DNA of 64,000 bases. It comes from Salarias fasciatus. Its lineage: Eukaryota > Chordata > Actinopteri > Blenniiformes > Blenniidae. The stretch covers positions 22,823,954 through 22,887,953 of the forward strand of contig NC_043763.1 in NCBI RefSeq assembly GCF_902148845.1. Direction: 5' to 3'. The position numbers were made by a program, and so were the translations under genes. Numbering within the stretch: the stretch's first letter is position 1; each line of letters opens with the position of its first letter. A model generated the notes under the pieces. The model searched no databases. It had not been told where the DNA came from and saw nothing but the letters and a program-made list of their open reading frames with translations. Shown here in pieces: positions 1 to 12,605 of this stretch.

Positions 1-309
1 TTGCTGCCTCCACTGTTATAAGTGAATGTGATCAACAATGTCAAGAAATGTGGAGACTGCTCAAGCGGTGGGAAAGCACTGTGTAAATGAAATCCATGTA
101 TATTACACTACTGGAGTAAACAAAGTACTTAGTGATGTCTTACGAGACATTTTTCTACCGAGCTCAACTGTTGCTCACTGCCCTCATTAGAAAACCCCTG
201 CAGACTGAGGCCACTATGTTCAGTATGTGAGACACTTGATCCACCCACCATAACCCCACCAACCCACCCACCCACACACACAGCTGAAGGGGGCGGTGCT
301 GTCCGCTTC

Positions 310-317
310 TATAAAAG
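310..317 (+). promoter_or_regulatory. TATA box upstream of ankrd9
   Basis: A TATAAAAG match lies about 260 bases before the ankrd9 start codon. A transcript starting about 30 bases downstream would have a leader of roughly 230 bases. Seen in sequence; promoter use is inferred. Confidence 0.5.
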
Positions 318-404
318 TCTGGAGGATCATAAGACGGAGGTTTGACTGACGTCTCTCTTCAGGACGAGTCCCGGCAGAATCTGGGAGACCTGTATGACTG
401 TGGC

Positions 405-570
405 TTTTAGAAGTCTTCAAGAGTCTTTAGAAGTTTTTAAGCGGCTTAAGTGTCTTTAGGAGTCATTGGGTGTCTTCAGTTTTATTCAGACGTCCCCGGG
501 TGTCTTCAGAAGTCATCAGGCATCTCCAGTTATCTTTAGGAGTAGTCAGGTGTCTTCAGTCGTGCTCAGT
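405..570 (+). repeat. Degenerate short tandem repeat in the ankrd9 leader
   Basis: Imperfect copies of motifs such as GTGTCTTCAG and CTTTAGGAGTCAT recur about every 20-40 bases up to the start codon. The ankrd9 frame stays open through it, starting from a GTG at 470, but no in-frame ATG precedes 572, so I treat it as untranslated leader. Confidence 0.5.
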
Positions 571-571
571 G

Positions 572-1393
572 ATGCCGTGGCTGGTTTCCTCTCAGCTGGA
601 CTGCCTGTCTTCGTCTCCGTCCCAGCGGGAGTGTGAGCGAACGGCGTTCTCCTTCTACTGCGCAGTGCGGGAGCAGCTGCCGGTCTGGCTGCTGGAGGAC
701 ATGCGGAGCATGGAGGTCTTCTGCTGGGAGGATGGACATCCCAGAGCCTTCCTTCCTTGCGAGGCACTGCTGTACGCGTTGGTGCACAACCACCAGGACT
801 ATGCTCGCTACCTGCTTGACAGGTACTCCCTCAGCGCCCTCAAGGCGCCGCGCTGTAGCTTCTGCTGCTGTGGCGGCAGTGGTGCCCCGCACCTAAAGAT
901 GGCAGTGCGCTACGACCGCGTGGCAGTCCTGGGGATGATGCTGGGCACCGTGAAAGACTGCGACCTGCACGGCGGGTACCTGGACAGCTGCGGCGGCTGC
1001 ACGCACGTCGCAGATGCGGGAAAGACGGCGGTGCAGCTGGCGGTGGAGCTGTCGAGGCCCGAGTGCCTGCTGCTGCTGCTGGCTCACGGCGCCGAGCCGG
1101 ACGGCCTGGACACTGCGCTGCAGAGACTCGTGTCCTGTGACGCATCTGAGCGGCGCCAAGCTCAGCGTTGCTTCGACATGCTGCTGCTCTTCCTCCCCAA
1201 ACCACCACCGCTGTGCCGCCTGCGAGATGAGCCACAGCTGTGGCAAAGCCTTCTGGGAAATGAGGTTTTCCGCTGGCTGTGTGGACTGGCCCCGCCCCCT
1301 CTCCTGCTGCAGGCGCTGCGGTGTCTGGCCCGGTCCGGTCCAGACCGCATCAGCTCGCTGCCCGCCTTCCTGCAGCCTCACAGCTGGCACTGA
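572..1393 (+). CDS. ankrd9: Ankyrin repeat domain-containing protein 9
   Basis: A single-exon protein of 273 residues, a little shorter than my recollection of the human protein (about 317). The signature LPVWLLEDMRSMEVF near the N-terminus, then EALLYALVHNHQDYARYLL, a Cys-rich stretch, and AVQLAVELSRPECLLLLLAHGA form the ankyrin-like core. The C-terminal FRWLCGLAPPPLLLQAL and FLQPHSWH also match the family. Known role: ANKRD9 is a substrate-recognition subunit of a Cullin-RING (CUL5/CUL2-type) E3 ligase and has been linked to IMPDH2 turnover. The start is the first in-frame ATG and gives the family N-terminus MPW. The coding exon is GC-rich. It converges on tecpr2, its usual neighbour in vertebrates. 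Confidence 0.92.
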   Translation: MPWLVSSQLDCLSSSPSQRECERTAFSFYCAVREQLPVWLLEDMRSMEVFCWEDGHPRAFLPCEALLYALVHNHQDYARYLLDRYSLSALKAPRCSFCCCGGSGAPHLKMAVRYDRVAVLGMMLGTVKDCDLHGGYLDSCGGCTHVADAGKTAVQLAVELSRPECLLLLLAHGAEPDGLDTALQRLVSCDASERRQAQRCFDMLLLFLPKPPPLCRLRDEPQLWQSLLGNEVFRWLCGLAPPPLLLQALRCLARSGPDRISSLPAFLQPHSWH

Positions 1394-1440
1394 CTGCACC
1401 AACACCACGGGACCACGTGGTGACATGTAAATAAGCTGTA

Positions 1441-1446
1441 AATAAA
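1441..1446 (+). terminator. AATAAA polyadenylation signal candidate for ankrd9
   Basis: First AATAAA after the stop codon, about 50 bases downstream. Further matches near 1619 and 1900 could serve longer transcripts. Confidence 0.4.
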
Positions 1447-3707
1447 CTTTGAACAGACCAATCAGGGATAAGCACCACTGAAAGTGGGCGGACCCTGCAG
1501 AGCCAAGCAACATGTAGATAAGAGGACACTATAGGACAATCATACTGCGATGAGGATGAGTGTGATGATGATCAGTTTCTACCTCACTGTGTTTCACGTA
1601 GAATCCCTGTGAGTCTGAAATAAACAAAGGTGATTCTGTTTGTTTCCAATATTTGTAAACAAACAACAAGGACTAAATATAGAAAAAAAAAGTTGGCAGA
1701 AAACATCACTAGAGTCAGACCATCAACCAATGAGTGATAAATCATCAATGAGTCATCATTCAGAAATGAGTCAACAATATTCCGTCATAAATAGGGTGGT
1801 CACGTCTTCTGAAACGTTCTCATTAATTCTGTTTGCAGCTTTTTTTTTTTTAACAGTTTCATGAACTTGTTGGTTTCTTCATGTCCGTCACTTCTACCTC
1901 AAAATAAAAAGACGACATTTTCATGATGAAACTGAGTCTCAGGGTGCTGCAGTCAACACTGAACACACGGCAGGATGAAAAGCCTCCACGAATACAAACT
2001 GTACCAATGACGGAGCTCCGACAGGCCTGAGAAAAAACAGAGGTGTTAAAACTGAATTATCTGACATTCACAGCTGAGCTGACTGGTTTGTTGCAGTTAA
2101 AAAGTAAAACAAACCGTCTGTGACTTTGCCTCGACAGAGTAGATCTATAAATACCTCCACATGATGCTTCTCAGGTGTTTCGGTGTCCTGACTGTCCACT
2201 AAGCACTTCACTGACCTCCATTTCCAGACCTAAACACCACGTGGACGTAGCAGTGGATTTTTAGAGCGCTTTCTGGGGGACCACAAGATAAACTGACTCA
2301 TCACTTATCAAAAGTTATCAATAACCAATCAATAATTAGTCAACAATTATAGTAATGACTAATCAATAACCAACCACGACTCACTAATCATTGTCATCAA
2401 TAATCATTGATAAATCAATCACCATTAATGACTGATCTGACATTAGTAAAGACCAGAACCAGGACCAGGACCAGGACTGACAGATGGAATCATCTAGAAC
2501 AACCTGAAGCTGCTTCAGTGTTTAAACTTGTTTATTAAGTTAACGGACGAAACAACAAGTGAGTTTACACTGAATCTAACCAATCACCTGACAGTCTTAC
2601 CCGTTTCCATGGCAACAACAACCACACATTCAGAGCAGTCTCCCATGCTTAACTGTTCAGGTCCATCAAAGTCCATCAGGCGCCATGAGGGTCTATGTCC
2701 AGCGGAGTCCGTCAGAACCAACAGGGCCCACCGGACTCCATCTAAATCCATCAGAACAGCCACTCCATAAAGATTGATAACTGATTTTGCACATTTTATT
2801 TCATGATACACAGTTCCAGTGGGTGCAGCTTATGTTGCCATGGAGGGCGGAGCTTCGGTTAGTTACCATGTTGACTGGAAAAGAGACAGGCAGGTAGGCA
2901 ACAGCACAGTTAATGTCGCTCCCAACAGGAAAAGCAGCAACATCAAGCAGTCAGAACAAATACTGGTTTCTGGGTCCAACTGGGTCGGTTTCCCTTTTCT
3001 CAGCTCTGGTTGGACAGAGAAGAAACACAAAGTGCACTACAGGACTTTTTTTGGTTAAATGTCTTGTTTTTAATTACGACAGGTTAGAGCTAGCTACGAC
3101 CAGTTGAACCCAGTCCGAACCAGACTATCCAGAAGTGTAAAATGCCCCTTTTCTTAAACTCACACAACAAAATCCTACTCTGGACCAGGCCTCATGAAGA
3201 TGTTTGTTAAAGCAGTTAGAACCAGTTAGAACCAGCTAAAACCAGTTAGAACCAACTAGGACCAGTTAGAACCAGTAAAAACTGTTGAAAACCAGTTAAA
3301 ATTAGTCAGAGCCAGTCAGAACCAGACTATCCAGTCATGTAAAGAGTCCTTTTATAATCGTACTACAGAATTAGCTTCTAGACCCATTTGAGGTTCTTTT
3401 TAAGCAGTTCTCAACACATCTAACCAGTTAGAACCGGTCAGAACTAGTTCAATATCAACCAGAACCTGTTAGAACCAGAAGAGCCATCGTAACCAGTGTC
3501 CCTCCAATTTAAAGTGCATCCTGTTCAAAGTTAAGTTTTTCGCTTCGCTTCCATCCTTCCACCTGAGCTCCATCACAGGAAGTGACATCGCGACGTGTCC
3601 GCCGTCGGTACCGCTGTGACATCCGCCATGCTGTCTCAAGTCAGTAAGCAGAGGGTGACCATCAGAACCCACTGCACGAGACATCGGTGTCACAGTCAGG
3701 TCGCACG
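1447..3707. other. Interval between the convergent ankrd9 and tecpr2 3' ends
   Basis: No coding exon could be supported. On the minus strand it holds the tecpr2 3' untranslated region; AATAAA signals read as TTTATT on the plus strand at 2531-2536 and 2795-2800. Loose repeats of ACCAGTTAGAACC occur at about 3208-3480 and of ACCAGGACC near 2455-2480. The rest is AT-rich single-copy sequence. Confidence 0.5.
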
Positions 3708-3725
3708 TCAAATCAGCTCCCACTC
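3708..3725 (-). other. tecpr2: C-terminal LIR (LC3-interacting) motif of TECPR2
   Basis: The last codons read D-E-W-E-L-I-stop: an acidic lead-in followed by W-x-x-I at the extreme C-terminus, the arrangement reported for human TECPR2 (EWEVI). Only Val to Leu differs in the core. Confidence 0.85.
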
Positions 3726-5229
3726 GTCATCGACGTCGTCTCCCAACGAGGCGCCTGAGGAGGCGGGTCTAACAGGCGTCTGTGGGAGGAGCTTCGTCAG
3801 TCGCCGTGCCAATCCACCCACCAAGGTGACCGCCCACAGTTCGTCCTCCGGAGTCACTGCGAAGACGGAGAGAGAGCGAGAGGTGAAACTCAGGACAGGC
3901 TCACCTGCGACTCACCTGAGCGCGTTCCCACCTGTAAACCAGTTGGCGCCGCCAGGGATCTTCTTCCAGTAGTCTCCCGCTGGGTTTCTTTCAGAGACGC
4001 CGTAACGTCGAGCCAGATCTCCATTGACGCACCGAACCCACACGGTTCGACAGCTGAGGACCAGCTGACTGACGGCAAGACCTGCAGAGACAACCACAAA
4101 GGTTTAGGACACTCAGGACAGACGTGAGAAGATGGGAAGGAGGAGGCGTCCAGCAGAGTACCTGGTACCAGCTCCCAGTCCGTCCCGACCGGCATCTCGT
4201 CGCTGAGCCCGGTCCTGACGAAGACGCTTCCTCTGTTGTCCAAAGCCCAGAGGAGGCGATCGTTAGGACTCGTCTGGATGCAGACCAGCTGCACTCCGAT
4301 GGGCTGAAGACACAGGACATGGACAGGTCCAACACGCTTGCCTCGGGCAGACGGTTCTAGGAGGATCAGGTGGTTCTAGGTGGATCAGGTGTGTTACCTG
4401 TGCAGGTGGTTCTATGTGGATCCAGGCCGGGAGCATCATGCTGGGATTCAGCGGTTGGGTTCCGACCCTGAAGTAAACGATTCCTCGGCTATCCACAGCC
4501 CAGACGTTCTGACTGCCGCAGCTCACACTGACCAGACGAACACCACCTGGGACACACAGGTGACGACCGATCTGACCCCAAGTGACCTGTGAAGACCCTG
4601 GTTCCCCTGCCAGACCTCAAGAACCAAACCTGGAACCTGCCTAACAAGAAGGGATGGGTGTCCGTGGAGCTAAAAAGGCTGGGATCACTATTCTAAAGTA
4701 CTGTTCAAAGAACAGTTACCGTCAGAGCTTATCGATCCTCTGGTATTTAAAAACTTCGCCCTCAGAGCTCAGAACACATCCCTCCAGAGGAGAGAGAGCT
4801 CCTGGTCCACGAGATCAGGAAACCAGTGGTGCAGTCTGAGTCCCCAAGGGGGCAAAAAAACTCTCATTCTTCATATTGACAGAGTGTCCTGCTGACCTCT
4901 GACCTGTGTGTATGTGTACTATGTGTATGTGTATGTGTGCGTCTGACAGGTTTCTAGGAGCTGGCTCAGTCATGAGGTGTGTGTGAGATTGAGAAGGGCA
5001 GTCAGACTAAAAACAGAGCTGACCTATCAGTCAGGTTACATTATGACGCACACACACACACTCACACTCACACTCACACTCACACACACACTTGAATTAC
5101 CAGCATGTTACACAACCTCCACCTGTCAGTGCGCGTGTTTATAAAGACCCCAATGTTTCTGTCCCAGTGAAGGTCCTGATAAATATAGCATATCATCTGG
5201 GTGCGTCATACTGTAAATCTAACCAAGCA

Positions 5230-5283
<54 letters not shown>

Positions 5284-5406
5284 TAAACAGCCAGACAGTA
5301 AAACGCATTCACAAACATAAATAAACACACATACACACACACACGAACATGCAGACAGCAACAAAAAGATGCACGTACGCACATACACAAATGGAAAAAG
5401 CAACGT

Positions 5407-5499
<93 letters not shown>

Positions 5500-6751
5500 A
5501 AAAAACATACAGCAACAAGTACACACAGAGACACAGACGGATGGAAAAACATTCTCTCTCGCACACACACACTCACACACAGCAACAAAAACAGTCTGCT
5601 TTCACTGTGAACTGGCGCCCTCCCCTGGCAGACTGGGGAACCTACCCAGCTGGCTCAGATCCAGGGGGGTCCAGTGCAGACCGGCGGGACAGGACGGAGA
5701 CAGCGTCCGGATGAGGACCCGGCCGTGAGCGTCCAAACCCCACAGAGCGTCCCGACAGGCCGACAGGTACGTCAGCTCCACCTGAACGCACGACACGGCA
5801 GGCATCAGGACCCGGCACGCCACCGGGGGCGACGCCTCACTCCGACGAGGCGGGGGGCTTACCTCAGGGGGGAGCAGCACCGACGAGGGGCGGAGCTCGC
5901 CGTCCTGGTCCCACACGCAGAACAGATCCTTCCTGCTCTGAGCCAGCCACAGGAAGGTACCTGAGACACGGGACAGAGTCCGAGTCAGAGGCCGTGGGGG
6001 TGGGGGAAGGGGGGCGGGGGGCACAGCTGTGTCCAGGTGGTCTACCTTCTTTGTGAGGTACAGATGAAGAGGTGATGAAGGTCCACCTGGTGGCTGAGAC
6101 GGTTCCGCGAGGGACCACGTTCTGCCAGAAGGTTCCTGCAGGAACCAAAAACAGATTGAAACCAAGTGGTGGTTTGTAGTGGACTGTGATGGTCTGTACT
6201 GGACCGTGGTGGTCTGTACTGGACTGTGATGGTCTGTACTGGACCGTGATGGTCTGTACTGGACTGTGGTGGACCGTGGTGGAGCGTGACGGTCTGTACT
6301 GACCCACGAGGCTGCCCCGGGCCAGGTGCAGCTGGTTCCTGCCGGACGCGACCCACACGCCGCTGCGGTTGGCGCTGACCAGGCTGGGCTGGCAGTGGGA
6401 GTACTGCGACAGGAAAGCCACCACGCGCTCCACCGGCGCCCGCGTTACCGTGGCGACGCTCTGCGTGGCCTGCAGCAGCGTCTGGAAGAGGCTGCCCTGG
6501 TCGAACACCACGTAGTCCGAGATGCTGATCTGAGGGAGACACACAGCCAGGCCGTCAGACCGCGCCTCAAACCGAACCAAACTCGAGCCCGGCGGCGCCC
6601 CCTACCTGCCACCAGTGGTCGTCGTCACCCTGCGGTCTGGACGAGCGTACCCCGGTTCGAAACCAGAGACTGCCACTGGCATCAAGAGCCCAGGCCGTGC
6701 CCCCATCAGCCAGAGCCACACAGACCAGGTCTAGACCCTGAGCCTCACTGT

Positions 6752-6798
<47 letters not shown>

Positions 6799-8818
6799 CA
6801 GCTGATGCGCGGTCCTGCAGTAATCCAGGCGTTCAGCAGCAGCAGCAGTGGCATTAGTGGCATTACCTGACCGTGTCGTACTTCCAGCCCTCGCCCTGGC
6901 TGCAGTAGCTGCTCAGACCCTCCCGGTAGAAGACGGCCTGGTGCTCGCTCAGTGCCCAAACCACGCCCGCCCTCACACACACCTGGCTGAACACACACGG
7001 AGTCTCCACCTTCACGGAGCGCGCGCAGGGACGCTCCACGCTCAGGCCTGAAACGGAGACGTAGCAGGACGTCAGAACAAGGAGGGCCTGAGAGACGGAC
7101 AGGTCAGCAGAGAGGCGCCCCCCGGTGGTCTCTCCCAGCAGTGCGTCTGCCACTCCTCTCTGAAACACTTCTAACCCCTCAGAACCATCTGTGTCATCTA
7201 ATCTGTGCAGGTCCCACCTCAGAAACTGGTGCACATCTTTAAACATGGAGGGAGTCCAGTACAGTGACTGTCTGGGTCAGAGGTCAGGGGTCACATGAGG
7301 CTCTTCAACCCCTTTTCATCACTCAAGCTTTTCATAATACTGAATGTAAATAAATATTTATTTTTAACTGCATTCAGTCCACACTGATTTTCAAAAATGG
7401 TTAAAGATAAAAAAAAAATAAAGCTAAATAATATGAAAAAACTTTGAGGAAAACAAAAAAGAAAAACAGAGGAAATGAAAGCAAGAAAAGGAGAACAAAA
7501 ATAAAAAGGGGAAAAAAAGAAGCACACAGAAAGAGAAGGAAAAATTAAAGAAATAAGGAGAAATAAAATAAGTAGCGAAGATCTTTAAAACCCTTCTAAT
7601 CATTAGAAAACAGAGCAGCTATAAATAACTAAAGAGTTAGAGAAGCTAAAATGGCCAAAATCCATAAAAGAAAAAAACAACTAAATATACAATAAGATGA
7701 ATTCCACCAATGACACTTCAGCCATGCAATCTCATTTAATGCAGTTATTGCAGTTTTTTGAAAAGATATTTTTTCCATTATTTCAGATCATTACCACATT
7801 TTGAGTCTTCAGACAAATTTTCTTTTGTGGTAAATGTTTGGTCCTGAAAGCGGCAGACCCCTGGTGAAGGGTTACCTGTCTGCAGGTAGAGGTCGCCGTT
7901 GGTCCTGATGATCCAGGCAGAGTCGTCACTCAGAGCCACGAACGCCGAATGCTCCTCGGCTTTGTACCAGTGACGTTTTCCCCTCACCGACACTTTGGCG
8001 CAGGCGTACGCCGTCATGGTCTTCTGCTCCACCTTCCACAGCAGGTTACCTGACGGAGGCACAGCGAGCCGGCGTCACTCAGGCGTGCCGTCAGGGCAGC
8101 GTGCCGCAGCCGCAGGCTCACCTGAAGGGGACAGCGCCACCTGGTGGATATTGTCTTCAAAGCGCTGCCAATTGAGTCCGGTTTCAGGTAAAGGGCTGCA
8201 GAACAGTCCTCCTTTGAAATCCAGGCACCACACATACCTGGAAAATACAGAATACAGATCAAATAAACGACTGATCTTTGAACTTTAACAATGGGAGCAG
8301 GCACACATTCATATAGACAGACGATCAGGTTGGACTGTCATTAGTAGAAACCCAAAACACAACGAAAGTTGTGCGTTTTCACTTGAAAACCTTGTATAAA
8401 TTACATGCTGACTCACCTGTCAGTCACCTGTAAGCTCAGTATTCCACAGCCGGGTCCTGAGTATCCCATCCAGCTTTCTGCCAACTTCACAAAAAAAAAA
8501 AAAAAAAAAAGTGAGAATGAATCCAGCAGACAGTCTGGAATCAGCTGGATTACCTGAGAGTGAGCGAGTCGGTTTCTCACCTGGTCAGGTTTGTGTCGGT
8601 CTTTCTCCTGGGCCTCCTGGTCCGTCCGTCCATCTTTGGTCCTGTCCAGCTGGTTGGGGGAGGAGGTGCGGTTGTCCCGGTCCCGACCCGGAGCCACAGA
8701 GGGACAGTAGATGTCTCCGTCTTCATCGCTGGACATGCTCTGCTTCCTGTCCAGGCTGGACACAGTGGAGAAAAACATGGGGTCCGCCAGACCAGCAGGG
8801 GGCGCCAGCTTGTCCTCC

Positions 8819-8909
<91 letters not shown>

Positions 8910-8910
8910 C

Positions 8911-8949
<39 letters not shown>

Positions 8950-11900
8950 CAGGGACCAGTTGAAATGAGCCATTAAAGAGTATTGAGTCCTAGTTACAGA
9001 TGACTGGCCACAGCAGACTTTTACAGAGGACTAGTCAGAGAAGATTACCTACAGAGGACTGGTTAGAGAGGACCAGCTGTGGGGGACTAGTCATAGAAGA
9101 AGAATTTCAGAGGACTAGTTACAGAGGAGTGAGAGGGCGTTAGTTCAACATGACTTGTTACAAGGAAGTAGCTAGAGTGGTTAAAGTACGAGATGACTAG
9201 GGAGCAAGTTACAGAGGACTAGTTACAGAACACAAAGATGCACTGACAGACCTGTGGAGGTGGTCGAGGTATATTTCTGGGTTAGTAGCTGCGGTCAGAC
9301 TCAATGAAGTTGGACTGTGATGAAGATTTTAAATGAACTGATTTCTGACTAAATATTTTGACTGGTAGGTAATCAGCACCTCCTCCTCCTCCTCTTCCTC
9401 TTCCTCCTCCGGTCCAATCAGAGGACTCAGAAACTCGTCTTCGGGCTCCTCCATTGGCTGCTGCTCCTGCCCATCGTCCTCCTCAGATTTGTGCATGTAG
9501 GAGAACGTGCACTCCAGCAGCAGGTCCACATCGGGGGTCGGGGGGACGGCTTGAGTCTCTGGGCCGGGACCAGAGGTCTGTCCCGTGTCCAGCTGGAGGA
9601 GCAGGGAGCTGAAACGGAGACAGGCGGGTCAGCGGGAGCAGAGGCGCTGGTGGAGGAACTCTCCAATCGGCAGATACCGACCCGGACAGCTGCTCCTCCA
9701 CCTCCTTCAGGCCTCGGTCCGAGCCTCCGGACTCCTGGGACTTCTGGTTCTCCAGATCCAGACCCACCAGGGAGGTGCGGTCACTCGCCGGAGTCCCGCT
9801 GCCTCCATCGCTCCAGCTGTCATCGTGGACCGCAAACATGGAGTCTGAACAGCTGCTTTCAGACAGACGATTCCCACTGCTGCTGTCTGCAGACCAGAGC
9901 GGGCATCAGTGTGTGTCTACGCTGTGTGTGTGTGTGTGTGTGTGGTGTGCTGACCCTGGCGTCGTCTCCTCCTCTTCTTCACTCTGATGGCTTTAACGAC
10001 CAGCTCCTCCTGACACAGGGGGGCGCTGTATCTCCTGGAGCTGGGCTCAGAGGGGGTGGTGTTTGGAGCGTTTCCATGGAGACTGTCCCAGGAAGTGATG
10101 GAGCTGCTGCGGCTGCGAGGGCTGCTGCCGTACACGCTGGAGCGCACCTGGACAGGAAACACAGCTGTCACACCGCTGTGACTGAGCTCAGACGGCGGCC
10201 ATTCCCCAGTATCAGTCACCTCCTGCTGCTCCTCTGCCTCCTCCACATCTTCCTCCTCCTCTTCTGGACCCTCCTCTCGGAGTCTATCGCTGCCACCTCC
10301 TCCTCCTTCCTCCCTCCCACCGCCTTCCACGATGATGGCCATGGTTCTGATTGGCTGAGCGGTTTCCACAGATCCGGTCGGCTGGACGATGGTGGGCGTG
10401 GTCAGAGGCGAGGCCAGGCGGACCGACAGCTCCGACACTGAAGGACACAGGAAGCAGGTCAAGCAGCATACAGCCTGTATCTATTGCCGTTCATCACACC
10501 GGCAGTGGGAGTACTGACAGTTGGAGGCCAGCCCCTCGGGACTGTTGGACAGCCGGATGACGTCTCGGTCTCCTTTCAGGATGAAGATCTCGTTGTCACA
10601 ACACGACACCGACACGATGTCCCCGCTGCTCTCCAACGCTCCGATCACCATCTGGAACCGAAACACCCGAGTTACCTGACAGGTGAACGGCGCCTGACCC
10701 GGGAGGGTCTGAGGGGGTCCGAGTGGAAGTCCGTACCTCGCTCACACAGTCCAGGACGTAGATGCTGTACTCGTTCCAGCTCAGGATCACGCCGTCTCTC
10801 AGGAAGCAGCTGAGGAGGCCCAGCTGGCGCTCAGAGGGACGATACGCTCCCACAGGCCCAGGACGAGGAAACAGCTCCACCTGGGGCACCTGAGGAGCAG
10901 GAGGAGGGCAACAGGAGGTCAGGAGGAGGAGGAGGACAGGGCCGCTGTGACTGGATGATCTGCAGAGGGCGGAGTCAGTGTGTCATGGCACTGAAACATC
11001 TGGCTATCGCCAAGACCCTGCTCCTTCGACACACATCAGATAAACTGACGAACACAAAGAGTCACCTGGGAGTTGAAGAGCGGTTTGAACTGACGCGTCT
11101 CCTCCACCTGACCTCTGACGTCACAGCGCCACAGTCGCAGTCCGGGACGGGCGGCAAACACCTGCAGGTCGCTCTGTTTACAGAGAGCCGGCAGGAAGCA
11201 GGCGCCAAACCTCCCGCTGCTGCACCGTGAAAACAAAACCCGGGCTGTCAGACGGTACAGCCGCTCTCTGAGCGCCGCGCTTCACAGCAGGCGGGGCGTC
11301 GTACCTCTTGCGGGGCTTGGAGCCGAGCTGCAGGACCTCCTGCGTCTGTGTGCAGAGCAGCACCGATCTGTGCAGGGTGGAGACCAGCAGCACCTGGTGA
11401 CTGTACTCCATCTGAACCACCGCCGAGGACTCCTCCAACAGCAGCACTGGTTTACACACTCCCTGAACACACACACACACAGGCGCGTCACGGCCTGTCG
11501 GCGATCACACAACTGTCAGGCGCGTCCCGTGTTGTCACCTGGTCCAGGTCCAGAGCGGAGAACACCACCCGTCCCTTATCATCCCCAGAGAACAGCTTCA
11601 TCCCGTTGGTGCTCCAGGCCAAAGACGTGACCGAACCTTTGTGGAGGCCGACCACGTCGAAACGCCTCAGCTGCAGACAGGGGGCGTCAGAGAGGCGGCA
11701 GGGCAGAGCAGGACGGAGACGGACAGCTGAGAGACTTCCTCACCTGCTTGTTACGACCAGGAAGTGGAGACACCAGCTGGAAGACCGCCACCCGACCTGA
11801 AGCTGTTCCCACGGCAACCAGGTCATCGAAGCAGCTGAGCAGCTTCACAGCCGTGATGGCGTCACACTTTCCCTGTTCCACACACACACGTTTCAGAAAA

Positions 11901-12605
11901 GCAGTGGGAACAGTCAGAACAAAGGGCAAAATCGAAAAAAAAACAACAGCAGATTGAACATGTGGCAGCGAATTAGGTCAAAGTTCATACACTCATTCAA
12001 GAATCCAGAGAAATCTGTTCCAAACAGACCAACCACGACACTGTCGCTCTCCCAGTTCACCAAAACAGATCACTGATCACTTTCCCTGCAGGACAGACTG
12101 ATTACAGAAGTGTTGTGAAGGCTGAATGCTAAACACCACAGAAGAAGAGCTCTGACCTCCAGACTGTACTTGTTCATGTGTGCCAGGCGGCGACAGTAGA
12201 GGTAGAGCATCCCGATGCTGCTGCCCACCGCCAGGAAGTCACTGCTGCTGTCCAGAGCCGTCAGGTAGACCACTACGGACCTGAAGCCCCTCTGGACCTG
12301 CAGACACACAACACCTCCATCAACACCGCCAATGGCCCAACACCTGGGATCGGCATCCTTCCATCCCTGGTTTAGGATTCCAGCCTGGAATGCCTCTGAA
12401 TGCCTCTGGTGGGTTTTAACCAGGTTTAAGGTTCTAGCTTGGCTGGTATTGATTTTTTTAATTTTTTTTTTTTTTTGCTGGGTTTTGGCCTAGTTCTGGG
12501 TTCTGCACCAGCTGGGTTCAGTACCTTGGCTGGGATGGCATTGAGGAGGTAGTAGAGTGGGCAAAACTCTCTGAGAAGGGATGGAGGACTCGGTTGAGCG
12601 GCCAT
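3708..12605 (-). CDS. tecpr2: Tectonin beta-propeller repeat-containing protein 2
   Basis: All 26 coding exons join in phase to 1327 residues (human about 1411). Exons: 12605-12525, 12297-12157, 11872-11744, 11670-11539, 11462-11305, 11219-11066, 10889-10737, 10651-10519, 10437-10220, 10147-9955, 9886-9682, 9608-9380, 8817-8581, 8484-8417, 8237-8122, 8049-7876, 7047-6867, 6747-6606, 6529-6304, 6135-6046, 5960-5863, 5781-5646, 4546-4398, 4303-4162, 4081-3932, 3856-3708. The N-terminus (REFCPLYYLLNAIP, then SSIGMLYLYCRR) forms the WD40-like propeller, roughly residues 1-350. A Ser/Glu-rich linker carries the conserved ELVVKAIRVKKRRRRR. From ESWMGYSGPG onward come the TECPR repeats (WALD..G..FVRTG type). 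The protein ends in DEWELI, an LC3-interacting motif. Known role: binds ATG8 proteins and HOPS/BLOC-1, supports ER exit sites and autophagy; human loss causes hereditary neuropathy (SPG49). The ATG follows an acceptor at 12621, so at least one non-coding first exon lies upstream. Confidence 0.95.
5230..5497. repeat. (CA)n microsatellite cluster in a tecpr2 intron
   Basis: Two long pure CA runs (about 5230-5281 and 5408-5497) with a CA-rich spacer, inside the intron between the exons ending at 4546 and 5646. A third CA/CT-rich patch lies at 5047-5093. Long CA/GT open frames here are artefacts. Confidence 0.95.
6173..6303. repeat. 20-bp minisatellite abutting a tecpr2 splice donor
   Basis: About six diverged copies of a 20-base unit (GGTCTGTACTGGACTGTGAT) run to the 5' splice site of the minus-strand exon 6529-6304. 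Confidence 0.85.
6751..6796. repeat. (CA)n microsatellite
   Basis: Pure CA run in a tecpr2 intron. On the transcript strand it is a UG tract directly before the 3' splice site of exon 6747-6606. Confidence 0.95.
8824..8948. repeat. (CA)n microsatellite
   Basis: CA run of about 125 bases with two small interruptions. On the transcript strand it is a long UG tract ending at the acceptor of tecpr2 exon 8817-8581. Confidence 0.95.

Noticed and set aside
470-571. Possible 34-residue N-terminal extension of ANKRD9 from a GTG codon
   Set aside because: No ATG, repetitive sequence, and the family N-terminus begins at the ATG at 572.
5193-5728. Long Cys/Val and His/Thr open frames on both strands
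   Set aside because: Translations of CA/TG microsatellite; the same applies near 8,413-8,976, 13,784-14,154, 36,657-36,992 and 54,516-55,165.
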